Positions 44,201 to 49,022 are shown, counted from the stretch's first letter. The stretch: 64,000 bases of DNA from Gambelia wislizenii (GCA_030847615.1 JAUMIR010000001.1:439448687-439512686); one strand, 5' to 3'. A program made the numbers and translations. Notes: generated by a model from the letters alone, not told the origin.

Positions 44201-47153
44201 ACATGCTCTCTCAAGACAGAAGCTGGAGCTGGCACCAACGGGATCGAGGCAGGTCTGGGGGAAAGCTCCCGGAAACATTTCTTCTTATTATGTTTCTTAC
44301 GTGCAGGGTCCCCCTGTGGCTCCAGATGACAAGGCGGCCTCATCTGAGTGATGGAGGTCGAGGGCCCTGAATTCGACCCCGAGGCAATCAAAGTCGAAGG
44401 CTTGGGAGCCACGCCCAAAGTGGTCGACATCAAGGGATGCAGAGTCAAGTGCGAAGACGTCTTAGACTTTGAACTCGACGAAGTCCCAGTTACTGATGTT
44501 GGATCTGAACACGTCTTAAGACCATGAGTCAAGGACCGTCTCTTGGCCATCAATCTTGAAGGGACTGACAGAGAGAGGAGCGAGGAGGAACATACTGATA
44601 CTGTGGAACACGTATGATCCACTCTCTCCTTGGAAGCCGCTGTCAGGGCATGCTCACACAGCAGAGACTTTAGGAAGACCTCACAATTGTGTCTCGCCTG
44701 TGGTGTAAAAGCCTTACAAAAGGGGCCATGACTGGGTGTTGTGACCTTCACCCAAGCAGAGCAGGCACAAACCATGACCATCAGTGTCAGTATTTTATCA
44801 CTGCACTGCGAACAATGCTTGAAGAAAGTAGTGCAAGCCATCGTCGTGAGCCAGTCCGTGTCAAAAAACAGTGGAAACAACCAGAAACAGTCCAAACTGT
44901 CAAGAAAAAGAAGAGTCCAGACAGTCCAAGAAGGTCAAAACCCGCAGAGAGCCAAAACGCAGAAGTACAAAGTAGGCCTAAGCAGAAAGACTACATAAAG
45001 TTCCTCACCGTGCTGCTGCAGTGGTGAAAAAAAAGGAACTGAGGTGTTTGGGCGGGAAGGGCCCTTATATAGGGTAAGGGAAGAGTGGGCAGGGCTACTG
45101 CCAAAATGCTTACATAACTTTCTAGATGGTTATGAATAGTGCTCTGCACAGGCACATATAACCCACAAAGAAGAACCCTGGTTTCTGCTTGTTCATTGTA
45201 ACTGGATACTTTTCAATTTGTGCAGTCTGAACATGTGGACAGGATCCTTAAGAGAGGTGACAGCTACCACATGTGCTAGACCCTTGCCATTCCTGGAACA
45301 CTAAGCAGGCTAGAGGAGGACTAGCTCAGTGTGTGAAGGGGTGGACAATGCCGCATTACAACTAGGGAGAGTACCAATTTGTCTAAAGGAGGCAGTCGTT
45401 AGGTCTGTTGAAAAAAATCATCCCTGAATCCCTCTATACTAGATAATTACTGGCCAGTGTTTAACATATAATTTCAGGGTAAGGTATTGAAGGATGTGGT
45501 AGCCTCTCAGCTCCAGGAGTTCCTGGACAAAATAGATTACCTTGCTCCATTTCAATGTTAATGATTTTACCGTTGTAGTCAGAGCTTGTAAATCCATACC
45601 ATATTGTGCTAACAGTTGCTGTTATTATAATTATTAGCAGTAGTATTCTGACTTTCTGTCAAAATTGGGACTCAAGGTGGCATACTATTTAGAAAGAACA
45701 ATACAATAAAAAGCATTTAAAAAGTGAACATTAAAATGCAATTAAACTAACCATAATAAAGCAGTTCAGTAGTACAGTGAAGTGTAGTTCAGATCTACAC
45801 TTAATAAAATTCAATTTAAAAGACAGTACTAAGGCATGAAAAATGGAGAAACCATGCACAGAGGAAAGAAGGGAGCTTGTTATATACAGTTGCCCCTCCT
45901 CCACATTCGCGAATTTAGCATTCGCGGTTTTGAGTATTCGTGGTTTTGGGAGGGCCTCCCCCCCACCCTCCCAAAAGCAGCGACTGGGCTTTAGAAGCCC
46001 TGTGGCCACTTCTGGGGGGGAAGAGAAGCAGGCCAGAGGGATGGGAGAGGTGGGGAGGGGGCTCTCCGAAGCCCCCTTGCCACCTTAGGAGGCCGGGCGG
46101 GGGGTAGGAGAGGCGGCGAGGGGGCCTTGGGAGGTAGTGGGAAGGGCTGGGGAGGCGACCACGGGGACTTCAGAGGGTCTCCGGAGGCCCTGTGATGGCC
46201 TTGGGAGGGAGTGGGAAGGGCTGAGGAGGCGACCACGGGGCCTACAGAGCGTCTCCGGAGGCCCCGTGAAGGCCTTGGGAGGGAGGGGGAAGGGCTGGGG
46301 AGGTGACCACGGGGCCTCCGGAGGGTCTCCGGAGGCCCTGTGGTGGGCTGGGGAGGCGGGGGGAATTGACTATGGGGCCTCCCGAGGCCACGTGGTTGCT
46401 TTGGAGGGGGAGGGGGAGGGCAGTAGTTATTCGTGGAATTTTCACATTTGCGGGGGTCTGTGGAACCTAACCCCCGTGAATGTGAAGGAACGACTGTACT
46501 CAGAATTACCTAATCTCAGTTAGGAGATAAGGAAGATAACACCTGCATTGAGGCCACTGTGTTTAAAATGACAAGAATAAATAACAAAGTATTCTATCAA
46601 GCAGTGTTCCTTCTGTTTAGATTTATATCCATTCTACAGATGCAAAATAATGATTTTTTTTTTATTACCAAACCAATGAAATATCCAGGTGAGAAAATAG
46701 ACACTGGATTAAAAAAAATTGTCCGTAGTTGTCAACATAATTAAAGATCCCAGCAAAGTAAGCACTAAAGCCATCTCAAATTACCATTTACAAATTGCCC
46801 TAGACTGAATTTTCTTTTTTAAGAATCATAAATATAAGTAAGTAACAAAAGTAGCACATATCAAAGAACCTTACCTTTCACCATTATTCCGCAGTACTTC
46901 AACAATTTCACCAACAAAATAACGGTCTTTGACATAAGCAAAGATGTCATCACAAACTTCATGAAGTCGTGAGTGCTGAGTACGGGTAACTAAGTAGAGG
47001 ACTGGAACAATAAGTGGCCCTGGAAAGCTCTGGAGATTTTGTCTGGCTTTCCTTTCTGATTCTAGTGCTTCTTGATAGGTGAGTCCTGGTTTACCTGTGA
47101 CAGCACAGCTCCACACAAGGCTATTACACAGAATGGTCCGTTCAAAAAAGTCA
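8198..47153 (-). CDS. BAZ1A: BAZ1A (ACF1), partial gene, 14 internal coding exons
   Basis: BAZ1A is the large regulatory subunit that pairs with the SMARCA5 ATPase in the nuclear ACF and CHRAC remodelling complexes, which space nucleosomes during chromatin assembly and replication. The fourteen exons, each with consensus splice sites, join into 654 codons without a stop and with every intron phase consistent. They cover the WAC domain from about residue 38, an acidic serine-aspartate stretch, a basic stretch, a lysine/glutamate-rich coiled coil, the DDT domain and the WHIM1 region. Identity rests on remembered similarity to human BAZ1A; exons 10, 12 and 13 are nearly identical to it. The first coding exon and everything after the SIG stretch (PHD finger, bromodomain) are outside the window. 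Introns range from under 100 bases to 13.6 kb and are packed with repeats. No promoter or CpG island is visible, as expected for internal exons. Confidence 0.95.
8765..8935 (+). repeat. BovB/RTE-type LINE or SINE 3' tail
   Basis: The segment ends with GCCACCATAAATTGGAAATG, then ACTTGAAGGCACACAACAAC and an AACAACAA tail. This is the well-known 3' end shared by BovB-like RTE LINEs and the SINEs they mobilise in squamates. Related tails occur at 12690-12825, 19600-19955 and 48940-49022. Confidence 0.75.
9109..9274 (-). CDS. BAZ1A: BAZ1A coding exon M (WHIM1 region)
   Basis: This 166-base exon follows an acceptor ending TGAATTAG and precedes the donor GTGAGA. It encodes [20 protein letters not shown], then [20 protein letters not shown] and [15 protein letters not shown]. 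The leucine-rich first part is the WHIM1 motif of ISWI-partner proteins; the rest begins a second charged coiled coil. Confidence 0.95.
9905..10129 (-). CDS. BAZ1A: BAZ1A coding exon L (before WHIM1)
   Basis: This 225-base exon follows an acceptor ending AACTGTAG and precedes the donor GTAATA. It encodes [40 protein letters not shown] and [12 protein letters not shown]. This is the segment between the DDT domain and WHIM1 and is among the most conserved in the window. The intron separating it from exon K is only 124 bases. Confidence 0.96.
10254..10349 (-). CDS. BAZ1A: BAZ1A coding exon K
   Basis: This 96-base exon follows an acceptor ending CCTTAAAG and precedes the donor GTATGT. It encodes [20 protein letters not shown] followed by [13 protein letters not shown], matching human with one visible change (Ser to Thr). 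The intron before it, 10350-20793, is about 10.4 kb and holds the Penelope-like pair and several DNA-transposon remnants. Confidence 0.95.
10350..12689. other. BAZ1A intron, nothing recognised
   Basis: This AT-rich intron sequence holds only short, unconvincing open frames. A short C-rich run lies near 11610. I see no exon, RNA gene or classifiable repeat. Confidence 0.45.
12690..12825 (+). repeat. BovB/RTE-type 3' tail, degraded
   Basis: The stretch reads ATATGAAATTCATGGGGTTG, then TTGTAAGTCAATAGGCAACC and TGAAAGCACGC. This resembles the tail of the same family at 48940-49022. It is diverged and lacks the AAC-rich end. Confidence 0.55.
13870..14250 (-). repeat. Solitary DIRS-like terminal region
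   Basis: This segment carries the same block series as 44900-45180: CCAGACAGTCCA, TAGGCCTTAGCC, TTCCTCACAGTG, GGAACTGAGG, CCCTTATATAGGGCAG, ACTTACATAACTTTCT and TGTGCAGGCACAGATAACCC. No gag or polymerase adjoins it, so it is a solo terminal piece or the remnant of a deleted copy. Frames open across it on both strands at 13977-14454 appear incidental. Confidence 0.7.
14251..14937. other. BAZ1A intron, nothing recognised
   Basis: I see no exon or RNA gene here. Short open frames occur on both strands without recognisable domains. Confidence 0.4.
14938..15213. mobile_element. Tc1/mariner-group non-autonomous DNA transposon
   Basis: The right end reads AAGGGATACTCAACCTG and the left end is a degraded inverted counterpart beginning CAGGCTGGCAATGACTTA. 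A TA lies immediately outside each end. The interior (GAAATGCTTTGGACCAGAAG, TTTTGGAATATTTGCATACA) matches a widespread vertebrate short element of this group. It is 276 bases and has no coding capacity. Confidence 0.65.
15490..16456 (-). mobile_element. Penelope-like element fragment with GIY-YIG endonuclease
   Basis: On the minus strand this copy carries the linker with the NHHP-like block (SHHPGQKRS) and [13 protein letters not shown] codons. It then has [20 protein letters not shown] followed by [19 protein letters not shown], the GIY-YIG endonuclease of Penelope-like elements. After a frame change it continues with [20 protein letters not shown] and the 3' tail. The GIY box reads Gly-Val-Tyr and Val-Tyr-Ile-Gly, with the catalytic-region Arg and His-Glu context kept. 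Stops and frameshifts disable the full reading frame, and the reverse transcriptase is missing. Confidence 0.85.
16457..17530 (+). mobile_element. Penelope-like element fragment with RT C-terminus and GIY-YIG remnant
   Basis: The plus strand reads [20 protein letters not shown], a stop, then [17 protein letters not shown] and [20 protein letters not shown]. This is the palm and following part of a Penelope reverse transcriptase. The YVDD box is YVDG, a further Asp is Val (LPFLVVLV), and a TAG interrupts just before the box. The linker between DRYLH and [10 protein letters not shown] is deleted compared with the neighbouring copy. [17 protein letters not shown] marks the endonuclease, which frameshifts soon after. 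The 3' tail runs to about 17530. Confidence 0.85.
17531..18344. other. BAZ1A intron, nothing recognised
   Basis: This is AT-rich intron sequence. A 125-codon open frame at 17611-17988 has no recognisable domain or neighbour and is probably incidental. Confidence 0.4.
18345..18700 (-). repeat. CR1-type LINE 3' fragment
   Basis: The plus-strand text (AAGGCTATCTAGTCTAACCT, GGAATACACAGCTAAAGCAC, GAATCTCTTTTCTTGTAACT) parallels the reverse of the CR1 C-terminus and 3' UTR at 61895-62349. No frame is open. A run of ten G lies near 18506. Confidence 0.65.
18742..18994. mobile_element. Tigger-like short DNA transposon
   Basis: Ends CAGTAGGACTCCCGTATCC and GGATATGGGGGTCCTACTC form terminal inverted repeats flanked by TA. 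The 253-base element has no coding capacity. Confidence 0.7.
19085..19467. mobile_element. Tigger-like short DNA transposon, GC-rich interior
   Basis: Ends CAGTAGGACCCCCATATCC and GATGCAGGGGTGCTACTG are inverted repeats flanked by TA. The interior repeats a unit around GCGATCCCAGGGGAGAAGGG two to three times, at roughly 19150-19360. Confidence 0.7.
19600..19955 (+). repeat. BovB/RTE LINE 3' end
   Basis: It contains GGACTGCCAAAAAGACAAAA, TGGGTCCTAGAATAAATCAA and GCCTGAACTCTCCCTAGAAG. This is the last coding part of BovB-type LINEs, followed by GTCGCCATAAATTGAAGCCA and an AACAACA tail. It is 5' truncated and its frame is broken. Confidence 0.75.
19956..20793. other. BAZ1A intron, nothing clear recognised
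   Basis: No exon lies here until exon J. About 20020-20110 shares blocks such as AGTCTCTGCCAGTTTACCTT (reverse) with 35600-35700, so a small piece of a DIRS-like gag may be present. Confidence 0.35.
20794..20940 (-). CDS. BAZ1A: BAZ1A coding exon J (second part of DDT domain)
   Basis: This 147-base exon follows an acceptor ending CTTTCCAG and precedes the donor GTCAGA. It encodes [20 protein letters not shown], then [20 protein letters not shown] and DQIADAETK. It completes the DDT domain and the acidic glutamate run, and is almost the same as human. Confidence 0.95.
21195..21443. mobile_element. Tigger-like short DNA transposon
   Basis: Left end CAGTTGGACCCCTGTATCTG and right part CACAGATACAGGGGTCTGAT are inverted repeats. 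The right boundary is degraded, so the end is approximate. TA precedes the left end. Confidence 0.65.
21690..22920 (+). repeat. L1-clade LINE fragment split by an L2-like tail
   Basis: Just after 21700 the plus strand reads [20 protein letters not shown], the conserved box before the catalytic site of L1-type reverse transcriptases. From 22440 it reads [20 protein letters not shown], the C-terminal tail of the same clade. Between them, at 21968-22325, is a different sequence (see the L2-like tail). Stops and deletions leave no functional frame. Confidence 0.6.
21968..22325 (+). repeat. L2-like LINE 3' tail inserted in L1 fragment
   Basis: The stretch reads CACCCTCTGGAACTGCCTTC, AGGCTAGGTTGGCTCCTTCC, GCAGGCTTTTAATACATA and ends GGGAGAAAGGCAGCATATAA. 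This is the common L2-type tail of reptile genomes. Similar tails lie at 29970-30020 and 49950-50510. Confidence 0.6.
22921..23636. other. BAZ1A intron, nothing recognised
   Basis: No exon, RNA gene or clear repeat is seen. Short open frames on both strands have no recognisable domain. Confidence 0.4.
23637..23775 (-). CDS. BAZ1A: BAZ1A coding exon I (first part of DDT domain, GC donor)
   Basis: This 139-base exon follows an ATTGCAG acceptor. It encodes [20 protein letters not shown], then [20 protein letters not shown] and PDGVTL. This is the first helix set of the DDT domain, the part of ACF1 linked to SMARCA5 association. The exon ends in a split codon, and the intron begins GCAAGT rather than GT. 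The next exon restores Glu-Val-Leu exactly as in human, so this is a genuine GC-AG intron and not an error in the frame. Confidence 0.94.
23776..24710. other. BAZ1A intron, nothing recognised
   Basis: AT-rich intron between exons I and H with no visible features. Confidence 0.5.
24711..24806 (-). CDS. BAZ1A: BAZ1A coding exon H (end of coiled coil)
   Basis: This 96-base, phase-0 exon lies between an ATTGCAG acceptor and a GTAATG donor. It encodes [20 protein letters not shown] followed by [12 protein letters not shown], which closely matches human BAZ1A just before the DDT domain. Confidence 0.95.
24807..25956. other. BAZ1A intron, nothing recognised
   Basis: AT-rich intron between exons H and G with no visible features. 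Confidence 0.5.
25957..26111 (-). CDS. BAZ1A: BAZ1A coding exon G (charged coiled coil)
   Basis: This 155-base exon starts with two bases completing a Glu codon and ends in phase 0 at a GTTAGG donor. It encodes an almost uninterrupted Lys/Glu helix, for example [20 protein letters not shown] and [17 protein letters not shown]. The human protein has the same low-complexity coiled coil between the basic linker and the DDT domain. Confidence 0.93.
26235..26440 (+). repeat. DIRS-like terminal region, reverse orientation
   Basis: The text CTTCTTCGTAGTCTCTGTGCCTC, CTGACTAGCTTCTGGCAGGA, GCCGCCAAAACCTACTCCCC and TTTGGTTCCTTTTT is the reverse complement of the block series at 45010-45180 and 5040-5290, with substitutions. 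It is a solo piece with no gag or polymerase next to it. Confidence 0.55.
26441..27680. other. BAZ1A intron, nothing recognised
   Basis: AT-rich intron with no exon or clear repeat. A short ATAAATAAATAAA run lies near 27365. Confidence 0.45.
27681..27783 (-). CDS. BAZ1A: BAZ1A coding exon F (diverged linker)
   Basis: This 103-base exon has an acceptor ending GTCCCCAG and the donor GTAAGT. It reads [20 protein letters not shown], then [14 protein letters not shown] with a final split codon. It is the least conserved exon compared with human, but its phase, position and Gln/Glu/Lys-rich end fit the start of the coiled coil. The human IHISQ residues expected before EDNVANK are absent from this model. 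Either the exon start has moved or the residues are lost; a transcript would decide. Confidence 0.85.
28570..28843. mobile_element. Tigger-like short DNA transposon, GC-rich
   Basis: Ends CAGTCATCCCTCCACATTCG and GCGAATGTGGAGGGAAGACTG are terminal inverted repeats flanked by TA. The interior is GC-rich, unlike the surrounding intron, and resembles the interior of the longer element at 45887-46496. Long open frames across it come from base composition. Confidence 0.75.
28934..29053 (-). CDS. BAZ1A: BAZ1A coding exon E (basic, AT-hook-like stretch)
   Basis: This 120-base, phase-0 exon follows an acceptor ending CTTCCAAG and precedes the donor GTATTG. It encodes [20 protein letters not shown] and a basic tail, [11 protein letters not shown]. 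Human BAZ1A has RRRGRPPKR here, an AT-hook-like core; in this copy Gly-Arg-Pro is replaced by Arg-Lys-Pro. A Tigger-like element ends only about 90 bases downstream, at 28843. Confidence 0.92.
29305..29538. mobile_element. Tigger/MER2-like short DNA transposon
   Basis: Ends CAGGTGTCCCTTCATATTCG and GGATACAGAGGGACAACTG are inverted repeats flanked by TA. The interior includes AAGTCCCATTATATGCAATG and CCCTTATATAAGATGGCAAA. Near-identical copies lie at 50152-50380 and 60346-60571, so this is one recent subfamily. Confidence 0.8.
29539..30688. other. BAZ1A intron with a short L2-like tail
   Basis: At 29970-30020 there is a GGGAGAAAGGTAAGATATAA type L2 tail, and a CAAA repeat lies near 30200. Otherwise nothing is recognised. 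Confidence 0.4.
30689..30776 (-). CDS. BAZ1A: BAZ1A coding exon D
   Basis: This 88-base exon follows an acceptor ending ATGATAG and precedes the donor GTAATC. It encodes [20 protein letters not shown] and then SHDGIVKIK, nearly identical to the human linker segment. The acceptor lacks a strong pyrimidine tract, but the frame and the conserved protein leave little doubt. Confidence 0.92.
31540..31775. repeat. Palindromic repeat (inverted pair)
   Basis: The arm GTAGCATAAGCTTTTGTAGA then CTTGGTCTAC (31618-31648) faces its complement, AGACCAAGTCTATGAAAGCT then TATGCTACA (31673-31701). Outer parts such as CTCAAAGGTGCAACAAGACC and CTCAAAGGTACTACAAGATC are also present on both sides. A structure of this kind is a folded or head-to-head short element; the class is uncertain. 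Confidence 0.6.
31849..32426. mobile_element. Tigger-like DNA transposon, GC-rich interior
   Basis: Ends CAGTAGCACCCCCGCATCC and GGATGCTACTG are inverted repeats flanked by TA. The 578-base element has an internal series of diverged units around GATGGCTCCGGTTGC and GCAGGGGCAAAGGGGGG at 31960-32340. Open frames across it have no domain. Confidence 0.7.
32644..32745 (-). CDS. BAZ1A: BAZ1A coding exon C
   Basis: This 102-base exon follows a long T-rich acceptor tract ending TTTCAG and precedes the donor GTAAGT. It encodes [20 protein letters not shown] and then [13 protein letters not shown], matching the human linker after the acidic stretch (DPLLFKYKVQPTKKELHES). A codon split at its end is completed by the next exon to give Cys-Arg-Arg-Lys, where the human protein has Ser-Arg-Arg-Lys. 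Confidence 0.92.
33160..33303 (-). CDS. BAZ1A: BAZ1A coding exon B (end of WAC, acidic Ser/Asp stretch)
   Basis: This 144-base exon lies between a TATTGCAG acceptor and a GTAAGA donor. It opens with the last base of the split arginine codon, then reads [11 protein letters not shown], followed by [13 protein letters not shown] and the acidic run [10 protein letters not shown]. Phase 2 at both ends fits its neighbours. The 13.6-kb intron before it (33304-46874) is one of the two longest in the window and carries most of the DIRS-like remnants. Confidence 0.93.
33778..34044 (-). repeat. tRNA-derived SINE
   Basis: On the minus strand it starts GAGCCCTGGTGGCGCAGTGG (A-box-like) and continues through GTTTGATTCCAGTGGGCTCC (B-box-like). 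It ends with a tail containing AGAGCGGGGTATAAATAA. The same element lies in plus orientation at 56763-57045. It is intact enough to recognise both polymerase III promoter boxes. Confidence 0.8.
34685..34891. mobile_element. Tigger-like short DNA transposon
   Basis: Left end TAGTGGGCCCTTTTCATCC and right end CAGTGGGCTCACTG are partly degraded inverted repeats flanked by TA. The interior has GGGGGTTCGGTTCCA, the shared left block of the group. Confidence 0.65.
34980..36460 (-). pseudogene. DIRS-like gag remnant with terminal region
   Basis: A Cys-rich block lies at 35920-36010 (ATGCCCCTCACCCAAACAAA and surroundings), and gag linker-like text such as GGTGTCAGTACTGAAAACAT lies at 35410-35800. 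The terminal series at 36250-36440 (TTACCGCCAAGTTACTCAG, CGCAGGAGAGAAACCC, CACAGAAACCATGAGGAAGA) places this as a gag-only DIRS remnant on the minus strand. No polymerase is seen, and frames are short and broken. Confidence 0.55.
36606..36781. repeat. Palindromic hAT-like short element
   Basis: CTACACAATTATAGCAGTAG at the left is matched by GAGCTATAATTGTGTAG at the right. Inside them, ACTTAAACTGCCATGG faces CCATGGCAGTTAAAG. The middle reads CTATGGAATCCTGGGATTTG, a sequence common in short hAT-type elements of lizards. Confidence 0.6.
37505..38264 (+). mobile_element. APE-type LINE, 3'-end copy 2 with longest open frame
   Basis: From 37524 a frame stays open for 235 codons to the natural end of the element's protein. 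It contains [40 protein letters not shown] and [20 protein letters not shown], ending with the finger [20 protein letters not shown]. This copy shows the undamaged sequence at sites where the long copy at 50657-54681 has stops. It is 5' truncated and ends in a short (AG)n tail. Confidence 0.88.
38880..39910 (-). pseudogene. DIRS-like tyrosine recombinase remnant and terminal region
   Basis: The minus-strand frame 39553-39909 reads [20 protein letters not shown] and [20 protein letters not shown]. This is the first catalytic block of DIRS recombinases, but the expected catalytic Arg (usually Ser-x-Arg-Arg-x-Ser-Glu-Leu) is followed by Trp and altered. At 39181-39215 and 38930-39080 are blocks (TTCTTCACAGTCTCTGTGCC, GAAGGTTCTAGAGCTGAG) of the terminal repeat. 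The C-terminal catalytic residues are lost or out of frame. Confidence 0.6.
39911..40660 (-). pseudogene. DIRS-like gag remnant
   Basis: The block at 40490-40565 (GAATCCCTTGCAAATGGAGC, GCGCCCCTCATCCAAACAAA) is the Cys-rich gag N-terminus in reverse. The preceding 39980-40450 resembles the gag linker region. It directly abuts the recombinase remnant with no reverse transcriptase between them, so this copy is internally deleted. Confidence 0.5.
40720..41514 (-). pseudogene. DIRS-like RNase H, disrupted
   Basis: The frame 40909-41142 reads [20 protein letters not shown] and [20 protein letters not shown], matching the first strand (Thr-Asp, here followed by Met-Ser) and the Glu-bearing helix (INALE) of RNase H. 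The frame 41170-41514, [20 protein letters not shown] and following, is the linker between polymerase and RNase H (positions 1597-1740 in the first element). Breaks separate the parts. Confidence 0.6.
41550..42130 (-). pseudogene. DIRS-like reverse transcriptase, truncated frame
   Basis: The frame 41665-42099 reads [40 protein letters not shown] and [20 protein letters not shown]. The first catalytic Asp of the Ile-Asp-Leu-Lys-Asp box is Asn here (LNLKDSY), and the frame is lost before the Tyr-x-Asp-Asp box, which cannot be judged in a single frame. Confidence 0.7.
42466..44895 (-). pseudogene. DIRS-like gag, several broken frames
   Basis: The pieces are 44185-44895 (Cys-rich start with [10 protein letters not shown] and [20 protein letters not shown], then Ser/Pro-rich), 43927-44172 ([20 protein letters not shown]), 42929-43249 ([20 protein letters not shown]) and 42466-42912 ([20 protein letters not shown]). 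The series parallels gag of the element at 1-5290. Frameshifts separate all of them. Confidence 0.65.
45181..45560 (+). repeat. L2/CR1-group LINE reverse transcriptase fragment
   Basis: Around 45430-45560 the plus strand reads a broken version of the NYxPVSxxxFxGKVLE and [19 protein letters not shown] motif of L2/CR1-group LINEs. Stops interrupt it and both ends are lost. Confidence 0.5.
45887..46496. mobile_element. Tigger-like DNA transposon with internal minisatellite
   Basis: Left end CAGTTGCCCCTCCTCCACATTCG and right end GTGAATGTGAAGGAACGACTG are inverted repeats flanked by TA, giving 610 bases. The interior is very GC-rich and contains a tandem repeat of period 74. Right inner block GTCTGTGGAACCTAACCCCC is the complement of the left inner block in the element at 28570. 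Confidence 0.75.
46141..46440. repeat. 74-bp minisatellite inside the Tigger-like element
   Basis: The marker GAAGGGCTG occurs at 46141, 46215 and 46289, exactly 74 bases apart, with GACCACGGGG and TCTCCGGAGGCCC at matching offsets. A fourth, shorter and more diverged unit follows from about 46345. A 128-codon open frame across it is a by-product. Confidence 0.8.
46497..46874. other. BAZ1A intron, nothing recognised
   Basis: AT-rich intron just downstream of exon A with no visible features. Confidence 0.5.
46875..47153 (-). CDS. BAZ1A: BAZ1A coding exon A (WAC domain)
   Basis: This is the most 5' BAZ1A exon in the window, 279 bases. It begins with one base of a split codon after an acceptor ending TTGCAG, and ends with two bases of a split arginine codon before GTAAGG. 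It encodes most of the WAC domain, reading [20 protein letters not shown] at its start and [13 protein letters not shown] near its end. In BAZ1A the WAC domain contributes to DNA binding and targeting of the ACF complex. The preceding exon, which should encode about 37 residues from the start methionine, was not found up to 64000. Confidence 0.95.
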
Positions 47154-48939
47154 CTGCAATGAAGAAAGTTAAAGTAACTAATATGAACTCTACATTGTCA
47201 GCCATTGTTTACTAGGATATCTAAACAAAAACTGTTTTAAGTCCTGCTGATTTGGGTGCTGTACTATTTCATACTATCATCTGCCTTTATTACATTTATG
47301 AACTGCCATTCATCTAACAAGCTCAAGATAATAGACATGGTTCTCTCCCATCTCAAATTTATGCTCACAACAATGTTATCTGACATGTTTGTTGAATAAT
47401 AAGAATACAGAGAATATTATAAATGTACTGTATTTGTAAATTCTTTACATTGCAGTTTATAGGAAACTACATTATTAACAGGTCAGCTATTTGTTCTTGT
47501 AGGCCAAAAGTATCTACTTGGACTGGTAGTGGCTCTCTAGGATCTCAGCCGTAAGTCTTTCCTACTAGTTGGTACCTGAATCAAGAACTTTATAGATACA
47601 GACCATACCGTATGTTCCAGAGAGCTATGGTCCCTACCCAGTTGTCTCTTGTTAGCAATCATAGCCTATAAACATAGCCTGTTATGCAACCATGATGTCA
47701 TACATGATTCCAGATTGATTTGATATATATCTTGCTTTTCTCCCAGGACATATGTCAGACAATCTCTCCTCATAAAGATAGAATAACTAAGAGTCAACTA
47801 TCACTGCCTATTTTTCAGTGGCTGGTTACAGCCCTACTTAAGATCTAAACTCTTCTTGATGGCAAATTCAAATAAGTAATAATGAAACCACATATCCTGA
47901 ACAATATTTCTACATGAAATTCCCACCTGCTTTTTAACTTATTATTTGCCCACTAGTATTTACCAAAAAATGTAAAAATTGTTAATATTTCCAAAATGAA
48001 TGTTCTGGAACAGAAGGACATATTTGTAATTAAACACTTCAGGGTTCAATACCTGTGATTAGAAGCAGAAAAAAAAATCAGAAAAGATTGAAAACATCAA
48101 CACTTTTAAAAATGTATGTCACTCTTTCTTTGTTCTCAGAGATGCAAAAATATTCCTTTACTCAACTTTTGGCACTTTTTCCCTACTATTCCCAAGTTTT
48201 CATTTACATATACTGTAAATAGTAAGTTCAATGTCTTGAAATTGTCAAAACAAAAGATGGAAAGGGTTTACTTTAACTATTTAAGATTTGCACATTCTTA
48301 TTTTCACTGACTCCTGAGGTTTAGACACCATTTCTGTTTGCTTTCCTTTCCAACTTACCTGAATCCAAAATCATGCAGGGAATATGACATAATGTACTAT
48401 CTATTATGATAGTACAGTAAGACTACTAGCTTCATGGTGTCACTAAACTGAACATAATCAAGTTTGTTCCCTTTTAATTAGATAACACTAAGTTATCCAG
48501 GGTAATAATGTAGGCTATATTTCAGAGCAAGAAACTGACAAAACCATCTGAGTATTTTCTCACCTCAGGCCTTTTCTACACTAGTGATAAAATCCGATAC
48601 CCCTGCCCAATCTGGTCCAATAATGCCACACAACAAGCAGCATAATCCCTGGATCTGGTGCAATAGCGACACACAACGTATGACCCTATCTGCACCAGAC
48701 TCAGAGTATACCACCTAAAACTCAGTTTTGGAAGATTTGCCGTTTTCTCCGGAGTTTGTTGGAAACTATGGAAAAAGCTGTACTGTAGACAAAAGATCCA
48801 CACTGGATTTGGGGGAAGGGGAGGCAGGACAAGCACTGCTTGACAGGTGCCACCATTTTCCCGCCTCCTCTACACCTCCACTGATGGCTCTCATTCATTA
48901 TGCATCAGGAAGGCAGAGCCAGTGGTAGTGGCACCAAGG
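47154..48939. other. BAZ1A upstream intron, nothing recognised
   Basis: No BAZ1A exon was found by reading for the expected N-terminal peptide. Around 48580-48900 there is more complex sequence with a short open frame but no recognisable domain. Confidence 0.4.
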
Positions 48940-49022
48940 ACACGAAAAAATGGCAATGCCTATGAAATTCATGGGGAAATTCACCATAAGTCGACAGGTG
49001 ACTTGAAGGCATATATATAAAC
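48940..49022 (+). repeat. BovB/RTE-type 3' tail
   Basis: It reads TATGAAATTCATGGGGAAAT, CACCATAAGTCGACAGGTGA and CTTGAAGGCATATATA. It is a short, truncated copy of the family tail at 8765-8935. Confidence 0.6.

Larger units (their letters stand above)
40720..45180 (-). mobile_element. DIRS-like element, gag to RNase H, recombinase missing
   Basis: The minus strand carries the terminal region (44900-45180), gag (42466-44895), reverse transcriptase (41550-42100) and RNase H pieces (40720-41514). The order matches the element at 1-5290, and the proteins are similar but clearly diverged, so this is another family member. The recombinase is absent; a separate deleted copy occupies 38880-40660 beyond its 3' end. 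Frames are broken at many points. Confidence 0.75.

Noticed and set aside
46137..46523. 128-codon open frame on the plus strand
   Set aside because: It runs through a GC-rich 74-bp tandem repeat inside a DNA transposon; the frame is open because of base composition and period.
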